A DNA stretch of 64,000 bases from a bacterium (GTDB lineage Bacteria > Methylomirabilota > Methylomirabilia > Methylomirabilales > 2-02-FULL-66-22). The position numbers were made by a program, and so were the translations under genes. The first letter of the stretch is position 1. Each line of letters opens with the position of its first letter. The stretch lies in the NCBI GenBank assembly GCA_029580855.1, contig JAKPQH010000205.1, forward strand, positions 62,001 to 126,000, read 5' to 3'. The notes below the pieces were generated by a model. That model was not told where the DNA came from. It did no database searches and worked only from the letters and a program-made list of their open reading frames with translations. This document shows, one piece after another, positions 32,513 through 40,404 of the stretch.

Positions 32513-33447
32513 GCCTCCACCTCCCGCGCCACGAGGGACACAAACACGTCCTCGAGCGACGGCGTGACGGCCTCCACCTCTGCGTCCGGTCGCCGGGCGG
32601 CGTCCAGGTGGGCGCGCAACGCGGGCATGGCCGTGGGGGACGTGAGCGTGACGTGCAGCGCGGTGCCGAACAGCGCCACGTCGCGCGCCACCGGACACGT
32701 TTGGAGAATCGCGAGCGTGGAGACCAAGGCGTCGGGCGCGACGCGGACCTCCGCGAGTGTGCCGTGCAGGCGGGTCTTGAGGGCGGCGGGTGCCCCCGTG
32801 GCGATGAGGCGGCCTTCGTGGATGAACGCCAGAGAGTTGCAATGCTCCGCCTCGTCCATATAGTGCGTGGTCACCAGGATGGCCGTGCCGGCCGCCGCCA
32901 TGGTTCGGATAAGGCCCCAGAATTCTCGGCGCGCTATCGGGTCCACGCCGGCGGTGGGTTCGTCGAGGAACAGCACCGGCGGATCGTGGATGATGGCGCA
33001 GGCCAGGGCCAACCGCTGGCGCAGGCCGCCCGGCAGGTCATGCGCCAGCACGTCGCGTGCGTCGGTCAATCCCGTGAGCGCGAGGACCTCTTCCCGCCGG
33101 GCGACGGCCGCGGTCGGGACGAGGCCGTAGAGGCCGGCGGAGAAGTCCAGATTCTCCCAAACGGTGAGTTCCTGGTAAAGCGAGAACTTCTGGGACATGT
33201 AGCCGATATGCTGGCGTACCCGCTCCGGGTCGCGCGCCACATCGAAACCCGCCACGCGGCCGGTGCCGGACGTGGGCGACAGGATCCCGCACAGCATCCG
33301 GATGGTGGTGGACTTGCCCGAACCGTTGGGGCCGAGGAAGCCGAAGATTTCGCCGCGGCGGACGTCGAAGCTCACCCGGTCCACGGCGACGAATTTGCCG
33401 AAGCGCTTGCTCAGGTCTGCGACCTGAACGGCCGGATCGGGGGTCAC
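32509..33447 (-). CDS. ABC exporter ATPase (second half of a split YbhF-like pair)
   Basis: 312 residues with Walker A GPNGSGKSTTIRML, Q-loop YMSQKFSLYQELTVWENL, signature LPGGLRQRLALACAI (Pro in place of Ser of LSGG), Walker B VLFLDEPTAGVD and H-loop VTTHYMDEAEH. Its C-terminal ~80 residues form a small accessory domain that ends in PSLEDVFVSLVA, typical of drug-type exporter ATPases. GTG start 33447 overlaps the upstream stop (GTGA). In E. coli YbhF the two ATPase halves are fused; here they are separate genes. Confidence 0.88.
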   Translation of the reverse strand: MTPDPAVQVADLSKRFGKFVAVDRVSFDVRRGEIFGFLGPNGSGKSTTIRMLCGILSPTSGTGRVAGFDVARDPERVRQHIGYMSQKFSLYQELTVWENLDFSAGLYGLVPTAAVARREEVLALTGLTDARDVLAHDLPGGLRQRLALACAIIHDPPVLFLDEPTAGVDPIARREFWGLIRTMAAAGTAILVTTHYMDEAEHCNSLAFIHEGRLIATGAPAALKTRLHGTLAEVRVAPDALVSTLAILQTCPVARDVALFGTALHVTLTSPTAMPALRAHLDAARRPDAEVEAVTPSLEDVFVSLVAREVEA

Positions 33448-34439
33448 GCGGGGCCCCGCCGGGCATCCCAGGTGTCGGGCGGCGGAGCGGCGGCCCCGGC
33501 GTGGCGAGACCGCTGGCGGAGGACGGCGATGAAGACATCCTCCAGGCTGGGCGGGATCTGCCGCAGCGCGGCGCCGGACTGGCCGGCGCGCTCCAGCGCC
33601 GCCCGGATCGCCGGGAGGGCGGTGCCGGTCTCGCCCACCGAGACGTGCAGCGTCTCGCCAAAGACTTCGAACCCCCGCACCTCGGGCAGCCGCGCCAGGA
33701 TTCCCCGTGCGGCATCCGCGGAGACACCCCGCAGTTCCAGGAGGGCTCCCGGCAGCAGGCGGCGCAAGGCCGACGGCGCGTCGCAGGCGACCAGCCGTCC
33801 CCGATGCATGAGGCCGACCCGGTGGCACCGTTCCGCCTCGTCGAGATAGGGTGTGCTGACCATGAGTGTCAACCCCTGCTGCAGGAGCTGGTGAATCAGC
33901 AGCCAAAAGTCCCGCCGGGACACCGGATCCACGCCGAGGGTCGGCTCGTCCAGGAAGAGGACCTCGGGGCGGTGGATCAAGGCGGCGCAGAGGGCGAGTT
34001 TCTGCCGCATCCCCCCTGACAGATTGCGGGCCAGGCGGGACGCAAAGGGGGCCAGCCGGCTCAACGCCAAGAGGTCCTGCGCCCGACGGTTCCGCTCGGC
34101 GCACGGGACGCCGAAGAGGTCGGCGTAGAACCGCAGATTCTCCAGCGCGGTCAGATCGGCGTAGAGACTGCCGCCCTGCGGCACGTACCCGATGCGATGG
34201 CGAAGGGCCTCCGGCTCCCGCGTGACGTCGACCCCGAGGACGGTGGCCGACCCGGCCGTGGCCGCCATCACGCCGGTGAGGAGTCGCAGCGCGGTCGTCT
34301 TGCCGGCGCCGTCGGGTCCCACCAGGCCGAAGATCTCCCCGCCGGCGACGGTCAGGCTGAGGTCGTCCACGGCCGCCGTGTTCCCGAAGCGCTTGGTCAG
34401 GCCGCGGACCTCAAGGACTGCCGACACGTCGCGGACCAA
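33444..34439 (-). CDS. ABC exporter ATPase (first half of a split YbhF-like pair)
   Basis: 331 residues. Walker A GPDGAGKTTALRLL, signature LSGGMRQKLALCAAL, Walker B VLFLDEPTLGVD, H-loop region STPYLDEAERC, in which the usual His of the H-loop is replaced (TPY rather than THY). The C-terminal domain ends PSLEDVFIAVLRQR. The TTG at 34439 is the longest start; a GTG at 34427 gives a start four codons later and is about as plausible. Second ATPase follows with GTGA overlap. Confidence 0.85.
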   Translation of the reverse strand: MVRDVSAVLEVRGLTKRFGNTAAVDDLSLTVAGGEIFGLVGPDGAGKTTALRLLTGVMAATAGSATVLGVDVTREPEALRHRIGYVPQGGSLYADLTALENLRFYADLFGVPCAERNRRAQDLLALSRLAPFASRLARNLSGGMRQKLALCAALIHRPEVLFLDEPTLGVDPVSRRDFWLLIHQLLQQGLTLMVSTPYLDEAERCHRVGLMHRGRLVACDAPSALRRLLPGALLELRGVSADAARGILARLPEVRGFEVFGETLHVSVGETGTALPAIRAALERAGQSGAALRQIPPSLEDVFIAVLRQRSRHAGAAAPPPDTWDARRGPA

Positions 34440-34451
34440 TCCGGAAGACGC

Positions 34452-35669
34452 TCACGGCGCTACGGATCCCGGCCGCGCGCCCGCCGCGTGCGCCGGCAAC
34501 TCGGCATCGGCGGGCATGCCCGCCTTGAGTCGTCGCTGCGCGTTCTGGATGCTGATCTTGACGGCATACACCAGGTTCACCCGCTCCTCCGCGGTTTGGA
34601 TGTTTTTGGGTGTGAACTCCGCCTGATCGGAGATCCAGGTCACCCGTCCCTGGAAGGGCTGGCCGGGAAAGCTGTCGACAAAGATACGGGCCGCGTCGCC
34701 CAGACGGACCTTGCCGAGGGCCGTCTCCGAGACATAAACCTTGATCCACGGATGGTCGAGGTCCCCCAGCAGCAGGATGGGCCTGTTGGCGGCGACCACC
34801 TCGCCCGGCTCGGCGGCCTTGGTGAGGACGGTGGCATCCAGCGGCGCGAAGACCCGCAGTTCGGCCACCTGGGTTTCCAGGCGCTCGACGTTGGCGCGCG
34901 CCTCGCGCACGGCCGCATCGGCGACCCGGACCTCCTGCCGGCGGATATCCACGTTGGCCTCCGCCGCGCGGGCCGCCTCCAGCGCGGCGGCGGCGCGGTC
35001 GCGGTCCGCCCGGGCCATGCGGACGTCCTCGGCCCGGGCCCCCTCCTCGAGAAGGCTCAAGCGCTCGCGCGCGGCCCGCAGGGCGGCGTCGGCCGCCTGG
35101 AGGTCGGTCTCGGTGCGGTCGAAATCCTGTTTGGAGATCGCGCCGTCGGCCAAAAGACCGCGAAGGCGGTCCCGCGTCACGCGGGCGATCGCCTGGCGTG
35201 CGAGCGCCTGGGTGACGTTGGCCCGCCCTTCCTCGATCTCCTGGAGGCGCGAGCCGGCCTGGAGCATCCGCAACCGTTCCTCGGCGGCGCGGACACCCTC
35301 CTGCGCTTGCCGAATCTGGCTCTGCACCCTGATCGGCTCGACCCGCAGCGCAATCCGCGCCTGGCCCAGCTTCGCTTCGGCGCTCTGCAGCGTGGCGCGC
35401 GCCTGGCGGAGCTGGGCCTCGAGCTCCTCGCCGGCCAGCCTGGCCAGCGGGTCACCCCGCTTCACATCGGCCCCCTCGTCAACGTGCAGCGCGGCGATGC
35501 GCCCGGTGACCTTGGAGCTGACGTTGACCTCGGTCACCTCGATCCGACCGGAGGCCTTGATGACGCCCCGAGCCGGGTCCCGCGACGCCCACCAGGACCA
35601 GCCGAAGGCCAGCAGAGCCGCGGTCGACACGAGGCCGGCGACGATCAGCGGGCGGGGCGGGCGGGTCAT
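34452..35669 (-). CDS. HlyD/YbhG-like membrane-fusion protein
   Basis: 405 residues. One N-terminal transmembrane anchor (LIVAGLVSTAALLAFGW), first lipoyl half (SSKVTGRIAALHVDEGADVKRGDPLARL), a long coiled-coil hairpin at about residues 85-265 rich in Ala/Arg/Glu, second lipoyl half (VFAPLDATVL), and a beta-barrel with FPGQPFQGRVTWISDQAEFTPKN, typical of YbhG/YhiI proteins. ATG 35669 overlaps the TetR stop (ATGA). Couples the exporter to the outer membrane. Confidence 0.9.
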   Translation of the reverse strand: MTRPPRPLIVAGLVSTAALLAFGWSWWASRDPARGVIKASGRIEVTEVNVSSKVTGRIAALHVDEGADVKRGDPLARLAGEELEAQLRQARATLQSAEAKLGQARIALRVEPIRVQSQIRQAQEGVRAAEERLRMLQAGSRLQEIEEGRANVTQALARQAIARVTRDRLRGLLADGAISKQDFDRTETDLQAADAALRAARERLSLLEEGARAEDVRMARADRDRAAAALEAARAAEANVDIRRQEVRVADAAVREARANVERLETQVAELRVFAPLDATVLTKAAEPGEVVAANRPILLLGDLDHPWIKVYVSETALGKVRLGDAARIFVDSFPGQPFQGRVTWISDQAEFTPKNIQTAEERVNLVYAVKISIQNAQRRLKAGMPADAELPAHAAGARPGSVAP

Positions 35670-36196
35670 CGGGCACCTCGCGGCGTTTGGGGGCGGCCGG
35701 CCGCCGGGACGTCCAGGCCATGGAGGAAGACGTCGGTCAGGATGCGGACGACCGTGCGCTCGGCCAGGGGGTAGATGTGCTTGCCCCCCGGCAATTCCTG
35801 CGCGACCGCGAACACCCGGAACATACCGGCGAAGGCGCGCGCGGTCCCGAGGGGGTCCACGGGCCGGCACTCCCCGGAGACGATCGCGCGGTGAATCACC
35901 TCGGCGAGCCGGTCGCGGATCGTCGGGGGGCCGGGGTCGCGCGGTGCCTCCACCGCGGGCATGAAGTCGTTGACGCGGGTCGTGAGCATGGCGGTGAACA
36001 GGGCCGCCTTGCCGGGGAAATACCGATGGATGGTGTCCTTGCTGATCCCCGCGCGACCGGCCACCTCGGCGAGGGTGGTCCGGCGGAGACCGCGCGATCC
36101 GAAGACCGGAAAGGCGGCATCCGGAACCTGCAGGAGGCGGCGATGGGGCTGGGGCTGCCAGCGGCGGCGACAAGGAGTCGCCGGTGAACGCGGCAC
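35666..36196 (-). CDS. TetR-family regulator (CecR-like) of the exporter operon
   Basis: About 176 residues from the GTG at 36196, with GGGAGG 5 nt upstream. The helix-turn-helix lies at residues 40-60 (TTLAEVAGRAGISKDTIHRY). The C-terminal ligand domain is family-like and short. Leads the exporter operon, which is the arrangement of CecR-controlled ybhGFSR in E. coli. The first 25 residues are Arg/Pro-rich and unusual. Palindromes at 36213-36233 overlap its promoter and could be its operator. Confidence 0.85.
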   Translation of the reverse strand: MPRSPATPCRRRWQPQPHRRLLQVPDAAFPVFGSRGLRRTTLAEVAGRAGISKDTIHRYFPGKAALFTAMLTTRVNDFMPAVEAPRDPGPPTIRDRLAEVIHRAIVSGECRPVDPLGTARAFAGMFRVFAVAQELPGGKHIYPLAERTVVRILTDVFLHGLDVPAAGRPQTPRGAR

Positions 36197-36212
36197 GACG
36201 GCCTCCCTATAT

Positions 36213-36233
36213 CCGATCGGTCGGTTGGTACCA
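36213..36233. promoter_or_regulatory. Palindromes at the TetR-operon promoter (possible operator)
   Basis: CCGATCGG (36213-36220) and TGGTACCA (36226-36233) are both perfect 8-bp palindromes, between the -10 region and the start codon of the TetR gene. Such short palindromes occur by chance, so this is a weak call. Confidence 0.35.
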
Positions 36234-36259
36234 TAAACGCGTCCCGCGGCCTTCGTCAA
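36230..36259 (-). promoter_or_regulatory. Promoter of the TetR-exporter operon
   Basis: On the minus strand, TTGACG (36259-36254), an 18-nt spacer and TATGGT (36235-36230). TATGGT overlaps the TGGTACCA palindrome. Confidence 0.45.
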
Positions 36260-36331
36260 GATCAATAGCGGACCGGCCGGTCATGGCATGGCGCGCCCCG
36301 GGGCCGGGTGTGGGCGCGCGGTCGCGCGGAA

Positions 36332-39247
36332 TCAGGATTGGGAGTCGAGCGCGGTGAAAGTGGCAACGCGGCGACAGGTGGCATGAACGGACACCAGCGT
36401 CCCGGTCGGCAGGCTGTGCGTGGAGGGCTGATGGCTCCGAAGACACCGACCGGACCGCAGGCGGATCTCGTAGAGGAAGCCGGCGCCGCGGAAGCGGCGC
36501 GCGGTCACTACGGCCTGTCCGGTCAGGTCGGGGACGACCTGTACGTACTCGGGGCGCACCACGACATCAACGCACCCGCGGCCGGGACACGGGTGGCCGT
36601 CCGGAAAGACGCCGATCTCGGTGTGGATTCCATCGGCCCGCGCGACCCCCGGGAGGAAGTCCGCCTCCCCGACGAATGTGGCGACAAACCGCGTGGCGGG
36701 GGCGTGGTAGATCTCCTCCGGCGTGCCGATCTGTTCCAGATGCCCGTGCCGCAAGACCCCGACACGATCGGCGATCTGAAAGGCTTCGTCCTGGTCGTGG
36801 GTCACCAGAACCGCGGTCCGGCCCGACTCCTTGAGGAGGCGCCGCAGATCGCCGGAGAGTTGGGCGCGCAGGTCCGCGTCCAGGCTGGCCAGGGGTTCGT
36901 CGAGGAGGATGATGGGGTAACCCGGCGCCAGGGCGCGGGCCAACGCCACGCGCTGGTTCTGGCCGCCGGAGAGTTCGTGGGGATACCGGGTCCCGAGGTC
37001 GCCCAGCTCGCAGAGCCGAAGCGCGGCCTGGACGATACTCCTGCGATCCGGCGGCCGGAGGTTCCGCAGGCCGAAGGCGATGTTCTCGCCAACCGTGAGG
37101 TGCGGGAAAAGGGCGTAGTCCTGGAAGACCATGCCGACCCCCCGCGCCTCGGCGGGGATCATGACTCCCGGGCCGACCACCGGTCGGCCGTGGAGTTGGA
37201 TGCGCCCGGCATCGGGCGTCTCGAACCCGGCGATCAGGCGCAAGGTCGTGGTCTTTCCGCACCCGCTGGGGCCCAACAGCGCGACGATCTCGCCGGGCTG
37301 GACGGAGAGCGAGATCCCCGTCACGGCGGGCGGCAGGCCTGGACGGTATGCCTTGCAGACCCGGTCGAGGCGGATCGCCGGCGCCTCACGCCCACGCCAT
37401 GGTGCGGGCGCGCTGCCGTTTTCCGTACGGATACCGGGGGGAACGGTGCGAAGGGTGTCGGATGTTACGGACGCATCCAGAGGGGTTGCCGACGTCATGG
37501 GAGCGACCTCCACGTGGCGGGAGGCCCGAGCGCGACGCGCGGGCGCCCTGCCACGGCCAAGCCGGGTGAGCAGAAAAACGGGGAGCGTGTCGATGGCCAC
37601 GATGGTGAGAGCCGGGATGGCTGCGGCGATCCATTGGGACTCACTGGTCCGTTGCCACACCTCCACCGCCAGGGTCTCCACGCCGAACGGCCGCAGGAGC
37701 AGCGTGGCGGGCAGCTCCTTCATCACCTCCAAAAACACGAGGAGGGCGCCGGCACGAAGCGCCGTGCGGAGCAGCGGGAGGTGCACGCGACGTACGACTC
37801 GACCCGGCCGGGCGCCGAGCCCCCGGGCGGCCTCGTCGAGCGAATGCGGGATGCGGGCGAAGCCGGCTTCCACCGACTGGAGGCCGGGGGCAAGGAAGCG
37901 CGCGACGTAGGCCAGGACCAGACCAAACGCCGATCCGGTGAGCACCATGGACGCCGCCTGGCTGCCGTCCGCCTGCCGGAGCGGTCCAAGGAGGGTGTGG
38001 TCGATTGCGGCGAAGATCGTCAGGATTCCGACGGCCAACGCTGCGCCCGGTATGGCGTATCCCATGGCAGAGAACCGGAGAACGGTGCGCATCAGGATGG
38101 ATGGTCGGCGGCGCACCCCGTACGCCAAGAACAGGGCGGCGCAGGTCACCAGCCCCGAGGTCGCCAGACCGAATCCGAAGGTGTTCCGGATCAACGTCGG
38201 GTACATGGGGGCGATCTGACCCGATCGGAGCGCCTCGACGGTCCATCCGCCGAGCACGGCAACCGGCAGTACGAACCCCGCACCCAGACCGATCCCGCAA
38301 CCGCACATCGCGGCGGCCGCCAGGATCGGGGGGAGCCGGAGGGGCTCGTCCTGCTTTCTACCCGCTGTCTGGTGGAATCGCGCGCGGCGGCGTGTCCGCC
38401 GCTCCAACAGCAGCAATGCCACCGACCCCAGCGAGAGGACGGCCGCCAGCTGCATTCCCGCCGTGCGATCGAACATGCCGGACCAAACGCGGAAGAGCCC
38501 CTCGGTCAGCGTGCGGAAGCCGAACGTCGCCACCGTGCCGTAATCTGCCAGGGCCTCCATGAGGGCGAGGAGGATTCCGCCGGCGATGGCCGGACGCGCC
38601 AAGGGCAGCGTCACGGCCAGCGCCGCCCGGACGGGCGCCCGCCCCAGGCTGCGCGCCGCCTCCAGCGTGGAGGCGCGCTGCTCGGCAAAGGCGCTCCGGG
38701 CCAGGATATAGACGTACGGATACAGGACAAAGGTCATGGCCAGGATCGCGCCCGCCGCCGGCGGGAGCGCCGGGAGCCGGAACGCCGGACCGAAGACGGC
38801 CCGCAGCCCCGTCTGGACCGGCCCCGTGAATTCGAACAGCCCGAGTAGCACAAAGCCGATCACGTACGCCGGGACCGCCAAGGGAAGCATGAGCGCCCAC
38901 GTGAAGAAGTTCCGGCCGGGGAATCGACACGCCGTCACGAGCCATGCCAGCAGGGTTCCCACCAGGCCTGTCCCGACGCCGACCCCCGCAAAAAGCAGCA
39001 ACGTATTTCCGGTGAGCTCCACCAGCTGGGTCTGCCAGAGGTGCGTCCAGACCTCCCCGCGCGGAACCGCGAGCGACGACAGGACAGTGACGGCGGGGAG
39101 CGCCACGATCCCGGCGAGGACGACGGCTCCCGCCGTCCAGGACAGGCCGGCCATCCGGTTTGCGACGCACGTCGAGGCGGAAACGGCCGCGTCGTTCCCC
39201 GCAGGATCGCCTGTGGCCACCGGTCGGTGTCTAGCGATATCCCGCAC
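36332..39247 (-). CDS. Fused ferric-iron ABC permease-ATPase (FbpB-FbpC-like)
   Basis: One 971-residue frame. Residues ~34-575 are a two-domain FbpB/SfuB-type permease with about twelve helices and two EAA loops (EAARSLGRAPVRAALAVTLP and EAARGLGARPGRVVRRVHLP). Residues ~610-971 are an FbpC-type ATPase: Walker A GPSGCGKTTTLR near 657, signature LSGGQNQRVALARAL near 759, Walker B IILLDEPLASLD near 780, then a TOBE-like tail. No stop lies between. An internal ATG at 37498 has GGAGG 8 nt upstream, a remnant or active restart site. GTG 39247 overlaps the FbpA-like gene; GTG 39220 is also possible. Usually these are separate genes. Confidence 0.85.
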   Translation of the reverse strand: MRDIARHRPVATGDPAGNDAAVSASTCVANRMAGLSWTAGAVVLAGIVALPAVTVLSSLAVPRGEVWTHLWQTQLVELTGNTLLLFAGVGVGTGLVGTLLAWLVTACRFPGRNFFTWALMLPLAVPAYVIGFVLLGLFEFTGPVQTGLRAVFGPAFRLPALPPAAGAILAMTFVLYPYVYILARSAFAEQRASTLEAARSLGRAPVRAALAVTLPLARPAIAGGILLALMEALADYGTVATFGFRTLTEGLFRVWSGMFDRTAGMQLAAVLSLGSVALLLLERRTRRRARFHQTAGRKQDEPLRLPPILAAAAMCGCGIGLGAGFVLPVAVLGGWTVEALRSGQIAPMYPTLIRNTFGFGLATSGLVTCAALFLAYGVRRRPSILMRTVLRFSAMGYAIPGAALAVGILTIFAAIDHTLLGPLRQADGSQAASMVLTGSAFGLVLAYVARFLAPGLQSVEAGFARIPHSLDEAARGLGARPGRVVRRVHLPLLRTALRAGALLVFLEVMKELPATLLLRPFGVETLAVEVWQRTSESQWIAAAIPALTIVAIDTLPVFLLTRLGRGRAPARRARASRHVEVAPMTSATPLDASVTSDTLRTVPPGIRTENGSAPAPWRGREAPAIRLDRVCKAYRPGLPPAVTGISLSVQPGEIVALLGPSGCGKTTTLRLIAGFETPDAGRIQLHGRPVVGPGVMIPAEARGVGMVFQDYALFPHLTVGENIAFGLRNLRPPDRRSIVQAALRLCELGDLGTRYPHELSGGQNQRVALARALAPGYPIILLDEPLASLDADLRAQLSGDLRRLLKESGRTAVLVTHDQDEAFQIADRVGVLRHGHLEQIGTPEEIYHAPATRFVATFVGEADFLPGVARADGIHTEIGVFPDGHPCPGRGCVDVVVRPEYVQVVPDLTGQAVVTARRFRGAGFLYEIRLRSGRCLRSHQPSTHSLPTGTLVSVHATCRRVATFTALDSQS

Positions 39248-40241
39248 GGTCGGCCAACCTCACGGCCGCCGCCTGGAACTCGCCGGCGGCGGCGACCGGC
39301 GTCGTGTCCTGCCGGAACGTTCCCCAGCCCCGGAGGATAGCGTGCGCCGGGACCCGGGGATTCGCGGGGTACTCGAAATTCCCGTCCGCGAAGGCGCTTT
39401 GCGCTTCGGGACTGGCCAGGTACTCCAGGAGCGCCACGGCCTGGGGTCGGTTCTGTGCATGGGCGGTGACGCCGGCTCCGGAGATGTTGACGTGGACCCC
39501 GGCGCCGGCTTGATCGGCCCAGAACGGGGCGACGGGGAATTGGGGATCCTTGGCCAGGAGGCGGGCGAGATAGTACGTGTTGGCGATCCCCACATCGCAC
39601 TGGCCGGCGGCGACGGCCTCCAGGATCTTGGTGTCGCTGGCGATGATGGCGGGATCATTGCGGACCCAGCCCCGGACGATCTCCTCCACTTTTGCCTCCC
39701 CGGATCGCTCGATCCAGGTGGCCAGGAGCGACTGGTTGTAGATGTGGCTCGACGACCGGAGGCACAGCCTGCCCTTCCAGCGGGGGGCGCCCAGGGCCTC
39801 GTACGTGGAGAGTTGGTCGGGGCGCACCCGCTGGGTTCCGTACACGATGGTGCGGACGCGCAGGGTGAGGCCGAACCAGCGGCCCTCCGGGTCGCGCAGA
39901 TGCGCCGGCACGTCCGCGGCGAGCGCGGCCGACTCGACGCGGGCCAGAAGCCCGTGCCGGGCGGCATTCCAGAGGTTCCCCGCGTCCACCGTCACCAGGA
40001 CGTCGGCTCGGGTCTTGTCGCCTTCCGCGCGCAGCCGCTCAAATATCTCCTGGCCGCTTCCGCCGAACGTGTTGACCCGGATCCCGGTCTTCCGGGTGAA
40101 GGCCTCGAAGGCCGGCTCGGAGCCGTAGTGGCTTCTGGCGGAGTAGAGATTTACCTCGGCGGCGCTCGATTCGGAAGCCGTGAGCATCGCCGCACAACAC
40201 ACCAGAAACGCCATACACGAAACCAATCCATGACGGATCAT
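39231..40241 (-). CDS. fbpA: Ferric-iron ABC binding protein FbpA-like
   Basis: 336 residues with a Sec signal (GLVSCMAFLVCCAAMLTASESSAA). The mature start VNLYSARSHYGSEPAFEAF is typical of the FbpA/AfuA family, and the paired tyrosines in ANTYYLARLL match the Fe(III)-binding Tyr-Tyr. ATG 40241 has GGGAGG upstream. The stop codon lies 16 nt inside the following permease-ATPase gene, indicating coupling. A downstream neighbour of feoB, 163 nt away. Confidence 0.9.
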   Translation of the reverse strand: MIRHGLVSCMAFLVCCAAMLTASESSAAEVNLYSARSHYGSEPAFEAFTRKTGIRVNTFGGSGQEIFERLRAEGDKTRADVLVTVDAGNLWNAARHGLLARVESAALAADVPAHLRDPEGRWFGLTLRVRTIVYGTQRVRPDQLSTYEALGAPRWKGRLCLRSSSHIYNQSLLATWIERSGEAKVEEIVRGWVRNDPAIIASDTKILEAVAAGQCDVGIANTYYLARLLAKDPQFPVAPFWADQAGAGVHVNISGAGVTAHAQNRPQAVALLEYLASPEAQSAFADGNFEYPANPRVPAHAILRGWGTFRQDTTPVAAAGEFQAAAVRLADRAGYR

Positions 40242-40404
40242 GGTGATGTCCTCCCACGTTACCACACTCGTGTTGCCGGTCCCTGGACTTCAGGCGTCGC
40301 TGCGATGTCGCCGCCGCCCCCTTCGAGCCGAGGCCATCGGCATGCTCCGCCGTGGTGTATCCCGTCGCCCCGCCGATGATCCGAGGAAGAAAACATGAGC
40401 CGGA

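Noticed and set aside
32509..34104. 531-codon ORF that looks like a fused dual ATPase
   Set aside because: The upstream part is in a different frame from the first ATPase gene; the true genes overlap by GTGA at 33444-33447, so this is not a YbhF-type fusion.
34452..36173. 573-codon ORF fusing a TetR-region segment to HlyD
   Set aside because: The upstream segment is off-frame over the TetR gene; an ATGA overlap at 35666-35669 marks the real boundary.
36308..38848. 846-codon plus-strand ORF
   Set aside because: Antisense to the fused permease-ATPase; no recognisable domain.
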